Of a stretch of DNA of 64,000 nt, positions 11,320-22,745 are shown piece by piece. The notes below the pieces were generated by a model. The model did not search any database. It worked only from the letters and a program-made list of their open reading frames with translations, and was not told the origin of the DNA. The first letter of the stretch is position 1. Every line of letters begins with the position of its first letter. This DNA is from Pollenia angustigena (lineage: Eukaryota > Arthropoda > Insecta > Diptera > Polleniidae). The position numbers and the translations under genes were made by a program. The DNA is taken from contig OV884057.1 in NCBI GenBank assembly GCA_930367215.1, positions 264,882,339 through 264,946,338 of the forward strand, in the 5' to 3' direction.

Positions 11320-12310
11320 GTTGGACCTAAAAACATAAGATTCAACATGCAATGTCGTGAGTGGATAAGAATCTATGACGGAACTTTTTGGTACTTTGTT
11401 GTTCTTTAACTGGTACTTTTTGAATTTCCTTTAGTATTGGACCTAGAAACATAAAATTCAATATGCAATGTCCTGGATGGATGAGAATCTATAAGAATGA
11501 TCTTTTTGGTACTTTTTTATTCTTTGATTGGTCCTGAGTGGATAAGAATCCATAAGAGGGAAGTTGTTGGTACTTTTTTGTTCATTTACTGGTACTTTTT
11601 GAATTTCCGTCAGTGTTGGACCTAGAAACATAAAATTAAACATGCACGATCCTGTGTAAGTGAGAATCTTTTAGTGGGATCTTATTGGTACTTTTTATTC
11701 GTTAGCTGGTACTTTTTAAATTTCCGTTAGTATTGGGCCTAAAAACATAAAATTAAACATGGAACCTCTTTAGTGAATGACAATCTGTAAGAGAGATGTT
11801 TTTGGTACTTTTTCGTTTTTTAAATGGTACTTTTTTTAAATTTTCGCTAATGTTGGTCTAATGAACATAAAATTAAACCTGCATGGTCCTGAGTGAATGA
11901 GAATCTCTAAAAGCGCTTATTGGTACTTCTTAGTTATTAAACTGGTACTTTTTGAATATCCGTTATTATTGGACTGAGAAACATAAAATTGAATATACAA
12001 TGCCCTAAGTGGATAAGATTCTATAAGAGGGAAGTTTTTGGTACTTCTTTGTTCTCTAACTGGTACTTTTTGAATTTCCGTTAGTATTGGACCTAGAAAC
12101 ATAAAATTAAACATGCAAGGTCCTGAGTGAATGAAAATCTGTAAGAGGGCTTTTGGTACTATTTTGTTCTTTAACTGGTACCTTTTATATAACCGTATTT
12201 ATTGGATCTAGAAACATAAAATTAAACATGCAAGCTCCTGAATGAATGAGAATCTGTAAGAGGGATTTTTTGCTACTTTTTCGTTCTCTAACTGGTATTT
12301 ATTTTTAATA
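11320..12310 (+). repeat. 118-bp tandem repeat inside Helitron A
   Basis: About seven to eight units, each with GGTACTTTTTGTTCTTTAAC, then TTTTTGAATTTCCGTTAGTA, TTGGACCTAGAAACATAAAA and a GTCCTGAGTGAATGAGAATC tail. Successive GGACCTAGAAACATA words sit about 117-119 bp apart. Units differ by point changes, so the array is not freshly amplified. The same unit forms the array at 23170-25430 and a fragment at 47756-48062. Confidence 0.85.
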
Positions 12311-13115
12311 AACTGGTAATTTTTTTAATTTAATATTTATTTTTGTGCATTAAATAAAAAAGCAAATTGGTGTCTGGTACTTTAACGAAATTCGGTCGCA
12401 TAGAAATAAAAATTAAATAACATTTGTTACTTATCTAAAAAATACAAATGCGAATTTGGTACTTTTTCGAAATTCGAACGTTTCAGGGGTGAAAATTGTA
12501 CCTATGTATATCGATCCCGCGAACCTCATACCTCCTAAACTAAAAGAGATAAAAAACATCAGCACTTATTCTTGTTTATTAGAAAAATTCGCTAACCGTA
12601 TATTTCCTAAACAAAAAGAGATACAAAAAAATTGAATACTAATTGTTGTTCATTAAAAAAAATAAACGGAGAGGTGTCTGGAACTTTTTTGAAGGATGGC
12701 CTTTTTGGGGTGTAAAAGGGTAAATAAATATTGTATCACATTTTTAGCTTATCTAAAAAATACAAAACAGGTTTGGACTTTTTTTGAAATTCAAACGTTT
12801 AAGGTGTGAAAACCGTTCCTAATTTTCTTACTGTTTTCTCAACATTTTTCTCCATCTCTATATAATATAAATTTGTAAAGTAACTGACGGATTCATCATC
12901 GCACATCCAAAACTCTTGAAGCTAAAAAGCTGACTTTTGGACCGAAGGTTGGCCTCTCGTCAAATCGATTCCGCTAACCTTAAAAATCCAAAATTTAAGA
13001 GATCCAAAAAATTTAACACTTATTGTTGTTCGTTAAAAAAATAAGGGGACAGGTGCCTGGTACTTTTTTGAAAATAAACTTTGGCATAAAAATATGTCCA
13101 CGAAGAAAAAGAAGA

Positions 13116-13144
13116 CGCTAACGAAGTAGCGGGTTAAATGCTAG
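13116..13144 (+). other. Helitron 3' hairpin and CTAG end
   Basis: Five-base-pair stem CGCTA/TAGCG with a six-base loop, a 9-nt spacer, then CTAG. The next base is T as expected for AT insertion. Confidence 0.7.
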
Positions 13145-14111
13145 TATCATATAAATATCTTTGTTGATTAAAATTTTTTTTCATTTATTGAATGATGATG
13201 AAAAAATAAAAATCCTTAAACGATAAATATCACAAAATAAAAAATTGTCAAGTAATTATTTTCATTTAAATTTTTCAAATTTTTAATATAATTTTTTCTG
13301 AACAAAAAATTCTTACATAAAACACCAATAGTTTTTAACCCCGCCCAAAAATGAGGAATATTACAAGTTTGTATGCTTGTATCTGCCCGTTCCATCGTAG
13401 AGTAAAAACGGCTGGCTCGATTTTGGTTTGTTTTTGTTTGTTTAAAAGATGCCGATCGAGAGTGTTCTAAGCTTTGTTTGAAGAAAATCGGCACAACCAA
13501 TTAGAAGCTATCTCCTCTTTGTTAGCTGTATCTTCTTGAATACGTGTGCCTGTGGCACTGTTGATCCCGAATGACTGTATGGATTTTAATTTAGTTTTTG
13601 TTGGTTCCTTTTTTTAAAAATTCTTCCGTTAACTTATCGCTCTTAAGGTTAAGTAAAAACGAAACACTTTTTTACGGCCGATAAAATCCAACTTTAAGCT
13701 ATCGGTAAGTTGTGAAAACGGGGTTAAGTCTGTAAATAAACATTTGTTTATCTTACTGTTTTCCTTATATAAAATTTTTTCTTACAACAAATTTTTTTTA
13801 TATTTAAATTTTTCATCCGATGAAAAAAGATGAAAATAATTTTCAATTTTTGTGATAAAAAAGAGAAGAAAAAGATTTTTTTCCAAATTAAAAAAACCAG
13901 ATGGATAAAAAAAATTTTTATGTTACAAGTTTTTTTTTTTATAAATGAAAAAATAAAAAAACAAAAAAGATTGTTTTAAAATTATTAAAATACGGTCTCT
14001 GCAATTATTTATTATATTATTCTAGTTTGTAAAATCTTTACTATCAGAAATTTAAAAACAATTTTATGGCTGAATTAAGAGTTCATATTAAATTTTAAAC
14101 ATCTAAAGCTT
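13145..14111. other. Non-coding AT-rich sequence
   Basis: No feature recognised except A/T runs (13920-13970). A 94-codon minus-strand ORF at 13216-13500 has no recognisable motif and is low-complexity at one end. Confidence 0.4.
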
Positions 14112-14330
14112 CGTACAGACGATGGTTAGATCTTACAATATTGGTTAGCAGCGTTGCTTAAATTGCATTAAAATTGGCTAAAATGGCTTATTACTGTGTG
14201 AACATTGTAAGCTCATTTGTATTTGCAGAAGTGCAAAATTAATGCATCTGACAATGGTACATCGTCTGAAAAATATTGCTGTTGGCAACGCTTGCTTACA
14301 AGATTGTAAGATCTGACCATCGATGTCTTC
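14112..14330. mobile_element. Short palindromic MITE
   Basis: CGATGGTTAGATCTTACAAT (from about 14120) is mirrored by ATTGTAAGATCTGACCATCG (near 14305-14324); GCGTTGC/GCAACGC also pair. About 220 bp, without coding content. Immediately to the right, 14329-14395 (GATTTGGATGAAATTTGC...) recurs inverted at about 33405-33505, so it belongs to another dispersed repeat. Confidence 0.6.
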
Positions 14331-14394
14331 CGATTTGGATGAAATTTGCACAAAGGTTAGTCCTATTGGATAGTAGCTTAGACAGAAATTTTCA

Positions 14395-14653
14395 ACAAAA
14401 TGCCAATCAATTGTAGTGGGGAATGTAAGATGAGATAAACTCACTGTTTATTGTTGATGTTTTTGTTTGAACTTTGATATTGTAACAAGTAGAACTGTTG
14501 CTTATAAGTCTTATACGTTTAACAGTTTTATTTGGTTTAATATCTTTAGTTTTTCTAAAATCTTTATGGATGAAGTTTCCTGATGATCTGGTCTAAGCAA
14601 CCAGTGAAATGCGCATAGGAATAGCTTATCCCATCAACAATAAATTTCAAGTG
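14395..14653 (+). repeat. Dispersed repeat with CACTG...TTATTGTTGATG ends
   Basis: CACTGTTTATTGTTGATG (14442) and CATCAACAATAAATTTCAAGTG (ending 14653) are inverted ends. A conserved core CTGATGATCTGGTCTAAGCA follows. Copies: 26518-26730 (inverted) and 56870-57058. Homology with the 26.5-kb copy extends left of the CACTG end (14395-14441), so the true boundary may be wider. Confidence 0.65.
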
Positions 14654-15131
14654 TTTTTTTTATCAAGAATAAAAACTGGGAATTAAGCACGAATAACAAA
14701 ATCTTTTTAAAATTAAAATTTTGTATTCCCAAAAATTATTTTAATATTAATTTTAGCACAAAAGTTTCTTCGATGCTAATGTTGTTGACTAGAAGAGCTA
14801 AAACATTGCCATATACCATGTTCTTGCAAAATGTTGTTTTTAAGAGATAGTCATATGCAAACTTTAAGGGGTGGACGCCCCCCTTAAAACACAACTTATC
14901 GCTGCGAAATTTTTTTGTATTTTTTTTTACATAAAACTGAACCGATTTGGGAGGGGGGGGGGGGGGGAATAAAAGAAATAAAAAAAAAAAAAAAATAACG
15001 GCCACCCTAATGTACATATGTATATAAATACTCGTATATGTATACATTTTTTATAAAGAGAGATAACACACCAACATTTTCCAGACTTCTGTTAATTTTA
15101 AATACAAAAATTGGTGTAAATTATGCAAATA
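14654..15131. other. Non-coding, with G-tract next to A-tract
   Basis: A run of about 16 G (14953-14968, inside a 20-base stretch with one A) is followed within 15 bp by a 16-base A run. No gene; a minus-strand ORF (14736-15047) crosses these tracts and is low-complexity. Confidence 0.6.
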
Positions 15132-15776
15132 CAGTCAAATCCCGATAATTCGTTCCCCGATAAATCGTAATTCCCGATAATTCGTAATAAACTGTCGGTC
15201 CCTTGAAAAAATCTCGTTAATTCGTAAATTTTCATTATGCAAATACAGTCAAATCCCGATAATTCGTTCCCCGATAAATCGTAATTCCCGATAATTCGTA
15301 ATAAACTGTCGGTCCCTTGAAAAAATCTCGTTAATTCGTAAATTTTCCATACATTTTGGTCCCCTCGATAATTCGTAATTTTTTTTCAAATAAAATCTTC
15401 TTTACCTCTTATAAATCGTAATTGTTTGCTTACTACCACTTATAATTCGTAATAAAAACAACAAAAACATGGAAAGAATGATTTTTTGTTTACCACTATT
15501 TTATTTTTGCGTGGGTTTTTGCTTGTGTGTGGATTTATTTTCTTAAGATCAGTTTGTTACATACATAATTTTTATATAGAATTTTAATATATTTTATTTT
15601 TAACAACTGTTTTTTATGTTTTTTTTATCGTTTTAGTAAATAAATTGAAAAACCCCGTTTATTCGTATTTATTTTATTTTAACCCCGTTAAATCGAAACC
15701 CCGCTAAATCGAAAACCCCTATAATTCGTAAGAAATGACCGGTCCCTTGCGATTACGAATTATCGGGATTCTACTG
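15132..15776. mobile_element. pogo/Tigger-type MITE with duplicated left end
   Basis: Left CAGTCAAATCCCGATAATTC and right GAATTATCGGGATTCTACTG are inverted, flanked by TA on both sides (15130-15131, 15777-15778). This terminus style is typical of pogo/Tigger elements. The interior repeats CCCGATAATTCGTAA-type words. The left 114 bp, including the flanking TATGCAAATA, are tandemly duplicated (CAGTC at 15132 and again at 15246). No transposase. Confidence 0.8.
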
Positions 15777-15778
15777 TA

Positions 15779-15969
15779 ATATGCCACAATATTTCAAAAA
15801 CTAGAGTTGGCAGGGTAAAACTAATGACAGCACCGTCATTAAGCAAAAATACATAAAGATCAGTTTTTTTGTGTGAAATGACTTTTTCTGTGAATGAAAT
15901 CACTGTTTTAAAAAGAAAATATACTCAAAAGAAAAACATTGAAATTGTGCAAAACACTTTTATAAAAAT
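15779..15969. other. Spacer
   Basis: No recognised feature. Confidence 0.4.
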
Positions 15970-16511
15970 ACTAGCTGACCCGGTCCGCGTTGCTGGCCCT
16001 AAGCAAACATTAGTGTTGTATTACCACGCGATTGAAATTGAGCTTTTAACACTTATTGTACAATGTTGCACCTTAGTAAGCGCGGAATATCTTGTGTTAT
16101 TGAATGATGTAAATATTTTGTAAAAAAACCGAAAACACTCGGATTTTTTAATGCAACATTTCGAAAGTTTTAAAATTTTGATATTGGATCATTATTAACA
16201 TTGGTTTTTTGTAAATATCTTCGGAACTACATAACCGACTTAAGAGTTTGATATTTCGTTTTGAAAAGCATGACAACGGCTTTCCAAAAAATAAAATAAA
16301 AAAAGCAAAAAAATAAACATTGGTGGTGCAATAAGAAAATTGAATTTTGCCACGCCCCTCCGCCCGTAGACGAAAATCAAATATCAGACTTCACAGTGTC
16401 ACCCTCCTGAATATTCTGAAGATTCCCTGAAAATTTCATCAAAATCGGCCCAGCCGTTTTGTAGTCCATACGTTACATACATACACACATCCTGTTTTAT
16501 AATATAGATTA
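15970..16511 (+). mobile_element. Interspersed retroposon-like repeat (CTAGCTGACCCGG ... TATAATATAGATT)
   Basis: It begins CTAGCTGACCCGGTCCGCG and ends with AAATTTCATCAAAATCGGCC, CAGCCGTTTTGTAGTCCATA, CGTTACATACATACACACAT and a TATAATATAGATT tail. I know this style of 3' end from common insect LINE/SINE-type repeats, but I cannot place it in a clade. An 84-codon plus-strand ORF (15869-16123) crosses the boundary and is not a gene. Confidence 0.55.
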
Positions 16512-16534
16512 AAGATAAATAAAGAAATTTATTA

Positions 16535-16565
16535 CAAGGCGAATTTATTACAGGTGAACCTAACA
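16535..16565 (+). repeat. Solo terminus of the CAAGGCGAATT family
   Basis: CAAGGCGAATTTATTACAGG followed by TGAACC matches the family's left end, but no partner end is found within the next several kb. Probably a truncated copy close to the SLC17 exon. Confidence 0.5.
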
Positions 16566-16810
16566 GACCTTTTTTAGCTTTATAATTCTTGGATGTCAAA
16601 ATTTTTTTTATTATCTTGTTTTATATTTTGTTGCTCTTTTTGACATTGTTCAATGATTTTACAAAAACAAATTTAATTTGATATTATAAAACAAATCCTT
16701 CCTATTAAGAAATTAAAAGTTTTAAAATTTATTTCCATAATGAATTTCTTGGAAAACTAGAAAAACTTAATGAATAAACTAAAATATGCATTTATATTCA
16801 TTTGTTTTAG

Positions 16811-17094
16811 GCGCCATTGGTCTTTTTTGGTCGATTTGTTGGTTCACATTCGTTTTCGAAACCCCAGCGACCCATCCACGTATTTCGGCTGAGGAAAGAA
16901 GGGAAATAGAAGAAGCCATTGGCACAACGACTTCAAAAAAACGTCCCAGCTATGTACCATGGAGAGATCTGTTGTGCTCTCCAGCTGTCTGGGCCATTGT
17001 CATAACACATGGCTTGTCTGTGTTTGGTTTCTTCACTGTCATTAACCAATTGCCCACATTTATGAAGCAAATTTTGCATTTTGATATTAAAAAG
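16811..17094 (+). CDS. SLC17-like MFS transporter, internal exon a
   Basis: The exon starts after TTTGTTTTAG and ends before GTAAGT. It encodes about 95 residues in the middle of a major facilitator protein: a membrane segment GAIGLFWSICWFTFVFETP, a cytosolic loop with THPRISAEERREIEEAIG, then VPWRDLLCSPAVWAIVITHG leading into the next helix and NQLPTFMKQIL. This arrangement is characteristic of the SLC17 / Na+-phosphate-cotransporter (sialin-type) family, which moves organic anions or phosphate across plasma or vesicle membranes. The first codon is split (G|GC), so an upstream exon must exist; I cannot find it in the window. The exact paralogue is unknown, so no symbol is given. Confidence 0.9.
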
Positions 17095-17397
17095 GTAAGT
17101 ACAATTTTGTGCAGCGTAAAACTATGTTTTATATATTAATACGAAAACATTCATACATTTAACGAAAATTTTTGCAGTTTGGACGAAAAATTACTTTGTT
17201 TTTATAAAAAAGGTGTGTTTCAAAACAATTTTGTTTTTAATTGTATAAAATATTGCAAAAATGTTTTCGTTATTTTATAATATGTACAAACACACCAAAG
17301 TATAACATACATACTATTTAAAAAATTTATATATGTATGTCAATTATTAATGAAATCAAAAATTAAAATGTTTATATCGCATATTTGATCTTTTCAG
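17095..17397 (+). other. Intron between exons a and b
   Basis: 303 bp, GTAAGT...TTTTCAG, phase 0. AT-rich, nothing else seen. Confidence 0.85.
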
Positions 17398-17530
17398 AAT
17401 GGACTATTTTCATCATTGCCTTATTTGGGTAAATATGTCATGGCTTTGGGTTCATCAGTATTTGCTGATTATCTGCGCAAAAAGGGTACTTTGAGTACAA
17501 CAGCAACACGTAAAATATTTACTGCTTTTG
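17398..17530 (+). CDS. SLC17-like MFS transporter, exon b
   Basis: 44 codons plus one base, joined in phase to exon a. It encodes NGLFSSLPYLGKYVMALGSS, then VFADYLRKKGTLSTTATRKI. The LPYLGKY...ADYL stretch is a membrane helix ending in the MFS loop motif. Donor G|GTGAGT. The split codon is completed by the first two bases of exon c. Confidence 0.92.
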
Positions 17531-18117
17531 GTGAGTTTTAAAGACAAATAATTAACGACTTTTTAATATAAGCGGTTTTGACTTTAATGTGTGGTTTGAA
17601 GAACACGAGCGAACATTAGTTTTAAAGTTCCCTTGTATACTTTGTAATGTAGTTAAAGTACTAATAGTTAAAGCCCAGCAACGACAAAAAGTATTTAACT
17701 ATAATTTGCTACGCTGCACAGTGTTCCCATTTGATCCATATCAAAATAACTAACTTAAGAATGTAAACAATTTTTATATCTCCTCATTTTGATTTCATTA
17801 GATGTCGCAAAATTTAAAAAAGTTTTATCAAAAACTGCATGTGGAAAGAATGTGATTTTTTGCTCAGATAAATTAATTGCTAAATATTCACCCCCATATT
17901 CATAAACAATTAATAAATTTAACAAACGTTTATTAAGTAACATCTTCATAGAAAACTTGTTTTGTAAACCTTTATTAAACAAAAAAAATTTTTATGAATA
18001 CGGCAGTCAATTTTTAGAATTTAATCCAAAAAATCTTTTAAGCAGATGCAATTATTTCTTGAAATAACTTATTTACAATTATATCAGCAGAAAAATTGGT
18101 ATAATGATATAAAATAT

Positions 18118-18175
18118 CCCGGGAATTCCCGCTCATATTTCCGGCATTTTTGTCCCGGGAAATCCCGTATGAAAA
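18118..18175. repeat. CCCGGGAATTCCCG motif cluster
   Basis: CCCGGGAATTCCCG and GTCCCGGGAAATCCCG within 60 bp, like the subterminal motifs of the element at 8241-8670. Probably a fragment of that family. Confidence 0.45.
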
Positions 18176-19988
18176 ACACATTTTTTCAAAATAATAATGT
18201 AAACATGCTTCATTATATTTTAGACATATGCATCATCTAGATGAAGTTCGTATGTGCACTTGAAATCTACTGAGTTATTTAAATAAATAAAAAAAAATTC
18301 ACACGTTTTGTAAAACCTGGGAGATAACCATAAACGTTTCTTTCTAACATTTGCTTTAACATCAACTTAGTCAAAGTTATACAAAAACTGTAACTCAGTA
18401 CAGTTATAAAAAGCCAAGCTGTTGCGAGATTAAATGTAAAACGCATGTAAAGCAGACCGGTTTGCCTTAAAAAAAAAACAACAAAGACGTGCGAGCTGCT
18501 TTCCCACGCAAAGCAGTTATACGAATGAGCAGTTGCATGTTTATCCTTGTGCGACCAATGAAGACAGAAACGAGATATTTATTTGTTTTAGAGCTTTTTA
18601 TGAATATTGGCATCGATTTGTTAGTGCACATTTTTGCATATTTTACACTTTGCAGCATTTTTTTTTTGGACAATTAGATATAAGAGCATTATTGCAGCAG
18701 TTTTATAAGTTTATAGCGCATATTTCACCTTTTTGAAGCATATTTTGATATTTCGCCATCTACATTTCATTTTCAATCTAAATACAATTGTGAGCAAAAG
18801 AAAGTTGTCAGTAAAATACATAAATGTTATTTTAAACTGTTAAATTTTATATATCGTTACCTTAAATGCAAAAAGCCCTAAATAACTAAAAACTACAAAT
18901 CGGCTTTTTCATTGATTCCGGTGTATTGCATTAACACAAATGACTACAAATGTTTGAATCTTTCGACCTAAATTTGCGATGTTATTACAAAAAAAAGGCC
19001 CAAAAAAGATTATATGGTAAACGCTAAAAGGCCTAACTAACAGTTTACATAATATGCAAAATTTTCAAAACTGCTGGAAGGTTTTACAAGAAGAATAAAT
19101 TGTAAAAAATTTAAGGCAATTTATCACTTTAAATAGTTTTGGCTTCTCCTGTGAAATTTTCAAAATGTTAGTTAGATAAGGCCTTTTGCGCTTTAGGTGA
19201 CCATATAAATAAGCAAACATTTAGAAAATACATGTATACGTTTGTGCTGATGTGTGTAATTCATAGAAATATAGACCCATATTTTAGTATGCCGATCGAT
19301 TCAGAATCACTTTTTAATGTTTTTAAATACTACTTTCCGAAATCGATTTTTTGTGTTCGTAAACCATCTACATAATTACGTTCGTATTTAGATCAAATTC
19401 GCCCTTTAAATATGTTACTGTTACTTAATTTTTTTTTGGGAATCGGTTCACATTTGACTAAAGCTGTAAATCCGTAAATAGCTTTAACTTCCTTTGAACT
19501 GTAATTATTAATAAAAAATTAAGCGACCGTTTCTTAAATCCTTTTAATACAAAAAATCTCATATGAACTCCCGTTTGAAAGTAATTCATACGTGTTACAG
19601 AGGTACAAAAGGAAAAGTTCATGAAGAAAATAAGGAAGACAATAAAAAAAAAGGCTGAGAAATAGTGGAAATTCATAATGACGCTCCAGTCAATAAACGT
19701 TTTAGCTGTTATCTTTTCAGTAAAGGACATCACCGAAAATAATATTGATGAATTTTATTGTTGAAATCATTTATTTATTCTATTTCTTTTAAAAAAATAT
19801 AGAAAATTATTATAAAAATAAAATTAAAAATAAAATTCAATTAGCATTATCAAAAATTAAAGAGTTTTTGTAAAGGACTTGAATTCGGTTCTAAAAACTT
19901 AAATAAATATTTTCTTTGTACTTTATGTAGATAATGTTATCTGTATTAACTTATATAAACCAACAAAACAAAAATAATTTGAATAACA

Positions 19989-20672
19989 TTATGTGCAAGA
20001 TTTACAAATTTAAATTTTGTGGTCGCCACATACAGGTATACCGCACTTGACACATACCATTTTGGACATAAGTTTAATTTCTGATGGTCAGAAGCCACCG
20101 TATTATCTCTTTTTTGATTCACGCTGTTCTCCACTACAACCTCAATCATTGCTTACTGCATCTGGTAAAATTTGTTCAATGTTGTCGGTTAAAGTTTTCG
20201 ATAAAATAGGATTTCTAGCCTTAAAATTGAAAAATTTATGGAAATTTCGGCACTGGTCCATTAAACAATTTCTGAAATTATTTCGGTAGTAAAAAATATC
20301 GAAGCATGAAATTGGGTCGTACAGTGATTTGAATTCCCGAGTAGGTCCTCTTGCCGTACGAACTATATTCATTGAAGAAACTCGGTAATCACTTTGACCC
20401 TTCGATGTAGCTCACTTACTTTTATTTCGAAATAACGCAGCTATCGGAAGTAGTAGTAAAATGTTCAGGTTCTTAAGGATTTTCCTGAATCGGTGGCATA
20501 CTCTCGTCAGGCTCAAGGATGTCAAAAGCTCATCTTCTACATCACTTTGAAGACTATCCTCCAATAATTCATCTTCCGATTCGCTCACACTTTCCAGTGA
20601 AACCGAGTCCTCCAACACGCTTTGCAAAATAGCGCCAATTTTTGCGTCGCCCAAGCCGCGCTTACAACACAT
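19989..20672 (-). pseudogene. piggyBac-like transposase, internally deleted
   Basis: Three pieces on the minus strand. The N-terminal piece (20672-20412) is acidic, with SVSESEDELLEDSLQSDVED, as in piggyBac-family N termini. The middle piece (20372-20142) begins MNIVRTARGPTREFKSLYDP and has a hydrophobic/aromatic dimer-like region. The C-terminal piece, in another frame (about 20057-19989), is the family's cysteine-rich tail, CVKCGIPVCGDHKFKFCKSC, then a stop. Length is about a third of a normal transposase and frames do not join, so the DDD catalytic core is largely missing. TTAA-flanked termini were not identified. It lies antisense in the transporter intron. Confidence 0.75.
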
Positions 20673-21202
20673 TTTTAAAACAATACCTTAAAATTCAACC
20701 AAAACACAAAGTTATCTTCGCTACAAAAAAAAAAAAAAAAAAAACACTTAAGATAACGATATGTCTCTCAGACATATGTTGTGTTTATTTGTGTTTATTT
20801 CTCAAAAAATACATAACTTACAACATAAAAACTGCCACCACCGTGAGTAAGTTGTATGTTAACAAATGTGAAAGTAAGAGCACAAAATTGACGTTCCTTA
20901 TCTTTCTAGGGTTAAAAATCGTTTTTTTTATTGCTTTCTTTAATTGTTATGGCCTTTTAATTTAATATAATATATTGTAAAATATTTATGAAAAAAAAAA
21001 ATTCATACCACACATGGAAATAGTTTGGGGAAAACAAACCATTTGTTAAAAATTACATTAGAATAGAAGGTCCGAAATAGGTTTAAGTAAACATTAATTG
21101 CTCAATAAGATTAAGGAGAACATAAATGACAGAAATCATAAATAACAATTCAGCAGTTTATTTAAGGTTTTTGTAACAACTTTTTTAATTTTTTATTTTT
21201 AG

Positions 21203-21444
21203 CTCTTACAACCCCTGGTCTATTAATGGTCGCTCAAGTGTTTTTAGGAAGTGTAGCTGCGTGGTCAGTAACAATATTTACTTTGGCCTTGTTTACACAT
21301 GGAGCTGTTACTCCGGGCTACTTGGGTAATGGCTTGGATATTGCACCTAATTTTAGCGGGACCATATTTGGTCTAGCAAACACTTTATCATCGTTTGGAG
21401 GTTTTCTATCAACATGGATGGTAGGAGCTTTAACATATGAAGAT
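21203..21444 (+). CDS. SLC17-like MFS transporter, exon c
   Basis: Acceptor TTTTTAG, donor GTAAGT. It encodes 81 residues: LTTPGLLMVAQVFLGSVAAW, then SVTIFTLALFTHGAVTPGYL, GNGLDIAPNFSGTIFGLANT and LSSFGGFLSTWMVGALTYED. The DIAPNFSGTIFGLANT segment is a hallmark of SLC17 proteins (helices 10-11). Phase joins exon d exactly. Confidence 0.94.
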
Positions 21445-21514
21445 GTAAGTTTGATGAATGTTGCTTAAAAAGTTAAAGGACTTTTTTTTCTAATTTTTGT
21501 CAAATTCTTTTTAG

Positions 21515-21703
21515 AAATCCTACCATCAGTGGCAAATTGTATTTTGGATTTTGGCAGCTACTTATATTTCTGGTGCTCTGGTATACTTGGTGTTGGGTAC
21601 AGGCGAACTACAGCCCTGGAATAATCCACCAGAACGTAAAAAGGTTTCTGACGTGCATGTCGAAGAAGGCGTACCTTTAAAAAGCGAAAAAAATACGCAC
21701 TAA
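21515..21703 (+). CDS. SLC17-like MFS transporter, last exon
   Basis: Follows a 70-bp intron ending TTTTTAG. 62 codons and TAA. It encodes the last membrane helix (QIVFWILAATYISGALVYLV) and a hydrophilic cytosolic tail with GELQPWNNPP, the conserved SLC17 C-terminal motif. The four exons give about 282 residues of a protein that is usually 450-550 long; no frameshift or stop is seen, so the gene looks functional. A polyadenylation signal AATAAA lies at 21775-21780. Confidence 0.94.
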   Translation, partial: KSYHQWQIVFWILAATYISGALVYLVLGTGELQPWNNPPERKKVSDVHVEEGVPLKSEKNTH

Positions 21704-22745
21704 TCGAAAGTATAATAACTCAATTATACCTTATACACATGTATTACCTTTAACACCTTAAGAGCCATACTCGAAATAAAAATGTTAACTTTCGAGCGGC
21801 AAACTTTTTCTTGCGGCCTTTCGTTAGTTTTGAGCTTTCGGCAGTAGTCGTTAATAAAATCTAAAATTTTTAAAAGGTGCTCTTCCTTAAAAACATTTTT
21901 TATTAGTAGTAGGTATGATAGTTAAAATAAAAAAAATAAACTTTTAAATTTAATATCAAGTCTTTCACACAAAACCCACCTTAGCAAATACTTAAAAATC
22001 CCTATAACATTAAATAAAAAATAAAAATATGTATTAAAAAAATACTTGCCTAAATGAAATACAAATTTATACAAACATATTACATACATAAGTATATACA
22101 AACCATTAAAAGCGGTAAGTTTTTATATGAAAGACATATTTAATAATAATAAAAAAAATTACATAATTTATAATTTAGTTTAAAAAATTTGTAAGCAACA
22201 CGATAGATTTGATTAACGCACATGTTCCGCACAGTCATACATTGCATGTAACAGCCAATTATTAAATATGTTCTTTAATCTTACAAGTAATTTTTATTTT
22301 TGTAGTGTCAAATAAGCAACAAATCTAAGTAGATTTTAAAATATGGAAAACAAACAATGTGTTATATTCTCGTGTCAAAATTACAGTAATTGTATTAAAA
22401 AACTGAGAATGAACCAATTTCACTTTACATTATTTTTTTAAATTGTATTTAAGTTATTTAAAAGTATTTTTTAATAAGTCTCTGTTTAATATCCTGTAAA
22501 CTTTGTAATAGTTCTACTTTTTGATCTTTAGTTTTTCAGTTAATATACATATTTTTTGTTAATTAATTAAAATTACTGTCTTCTTAAAAGAATCTCTAAC
22601 TTATATTAATTTTTTGAGTATACGTTTGTTTTTAAATTTTATTTTAAAAGTATGTAATTTTAAATAAAATAATAAAAATATTTTATAATAAAGAATAATT
22701 GTAGCAGTCTCTGTTTACTGTTTTGACAAGAAAAGTTACAAATTA
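21704..22745. other. 3' UTR and downstream AT-rich sequence
   Basis: AATAAA at 21775 is the first polyadenylation signal; another, AATAAAAT, is at about 21854. Beyond that no ORF or element is recognised. Confidence 0.6.

Larger units (their letters stand above)
10656..13144 (+). mobile_element. Non-autonomous Helitron, copy A
   Basis: The 3' terminus is Helitron-like: hairpin CGCTA-ACGAAG-TAGCG (13116-13131), nine bases, then CTAG followed by T. Copy B ends identically at 26504. Near the 5' side is TATATAAAATTGTAACGTTA with GACTGACTGAC and TTCATCATCGCACAGCC; the same block recurs near 12870. The 5' edge (TC) is not fixed. The middle is a 118-bp minisatellite. No Rep/helicase coding sequence is present and Helitrons make no target duplication, so the assignment rests on the 3' end and on two copies ending at the same base. 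Confidence 0.72.
17531..21202 (+). other. 3.7-kb intron between exons b and c, filled with relic elements
   Basis: Bounded by GTGAGT and TTTTTAG. Contents: CCCGGGAATTCCCG-type relic (18118-18170); a possible inverted-repeat element about 18868-19195 (AAAAAGCCCTAAATAACT against AGTTAGATAAGGCCTTTT); a dead piggyBac transposase (19989-20672, minus strand); an A-run at about 20725-20743. Other ORFs here show no motif. Confidence 0.8.

Noticed and set aside
14736..15047. 103-codon minus-strand ORF
   Set aside because: It runs through the poly-G and poly-A tracts (proline and phenylalanine runs) and has no domain; an artefact of low complexity.
18868..19195. Inverted-repeat element in the transporter intron
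   Set aside because: AAAAAGCCCTAAATAACT and AGTTAGATAAGGCCTTTT pair only weakly and a third similar block lies between; borders could not be set, so it is only mentioned in the intron entry.
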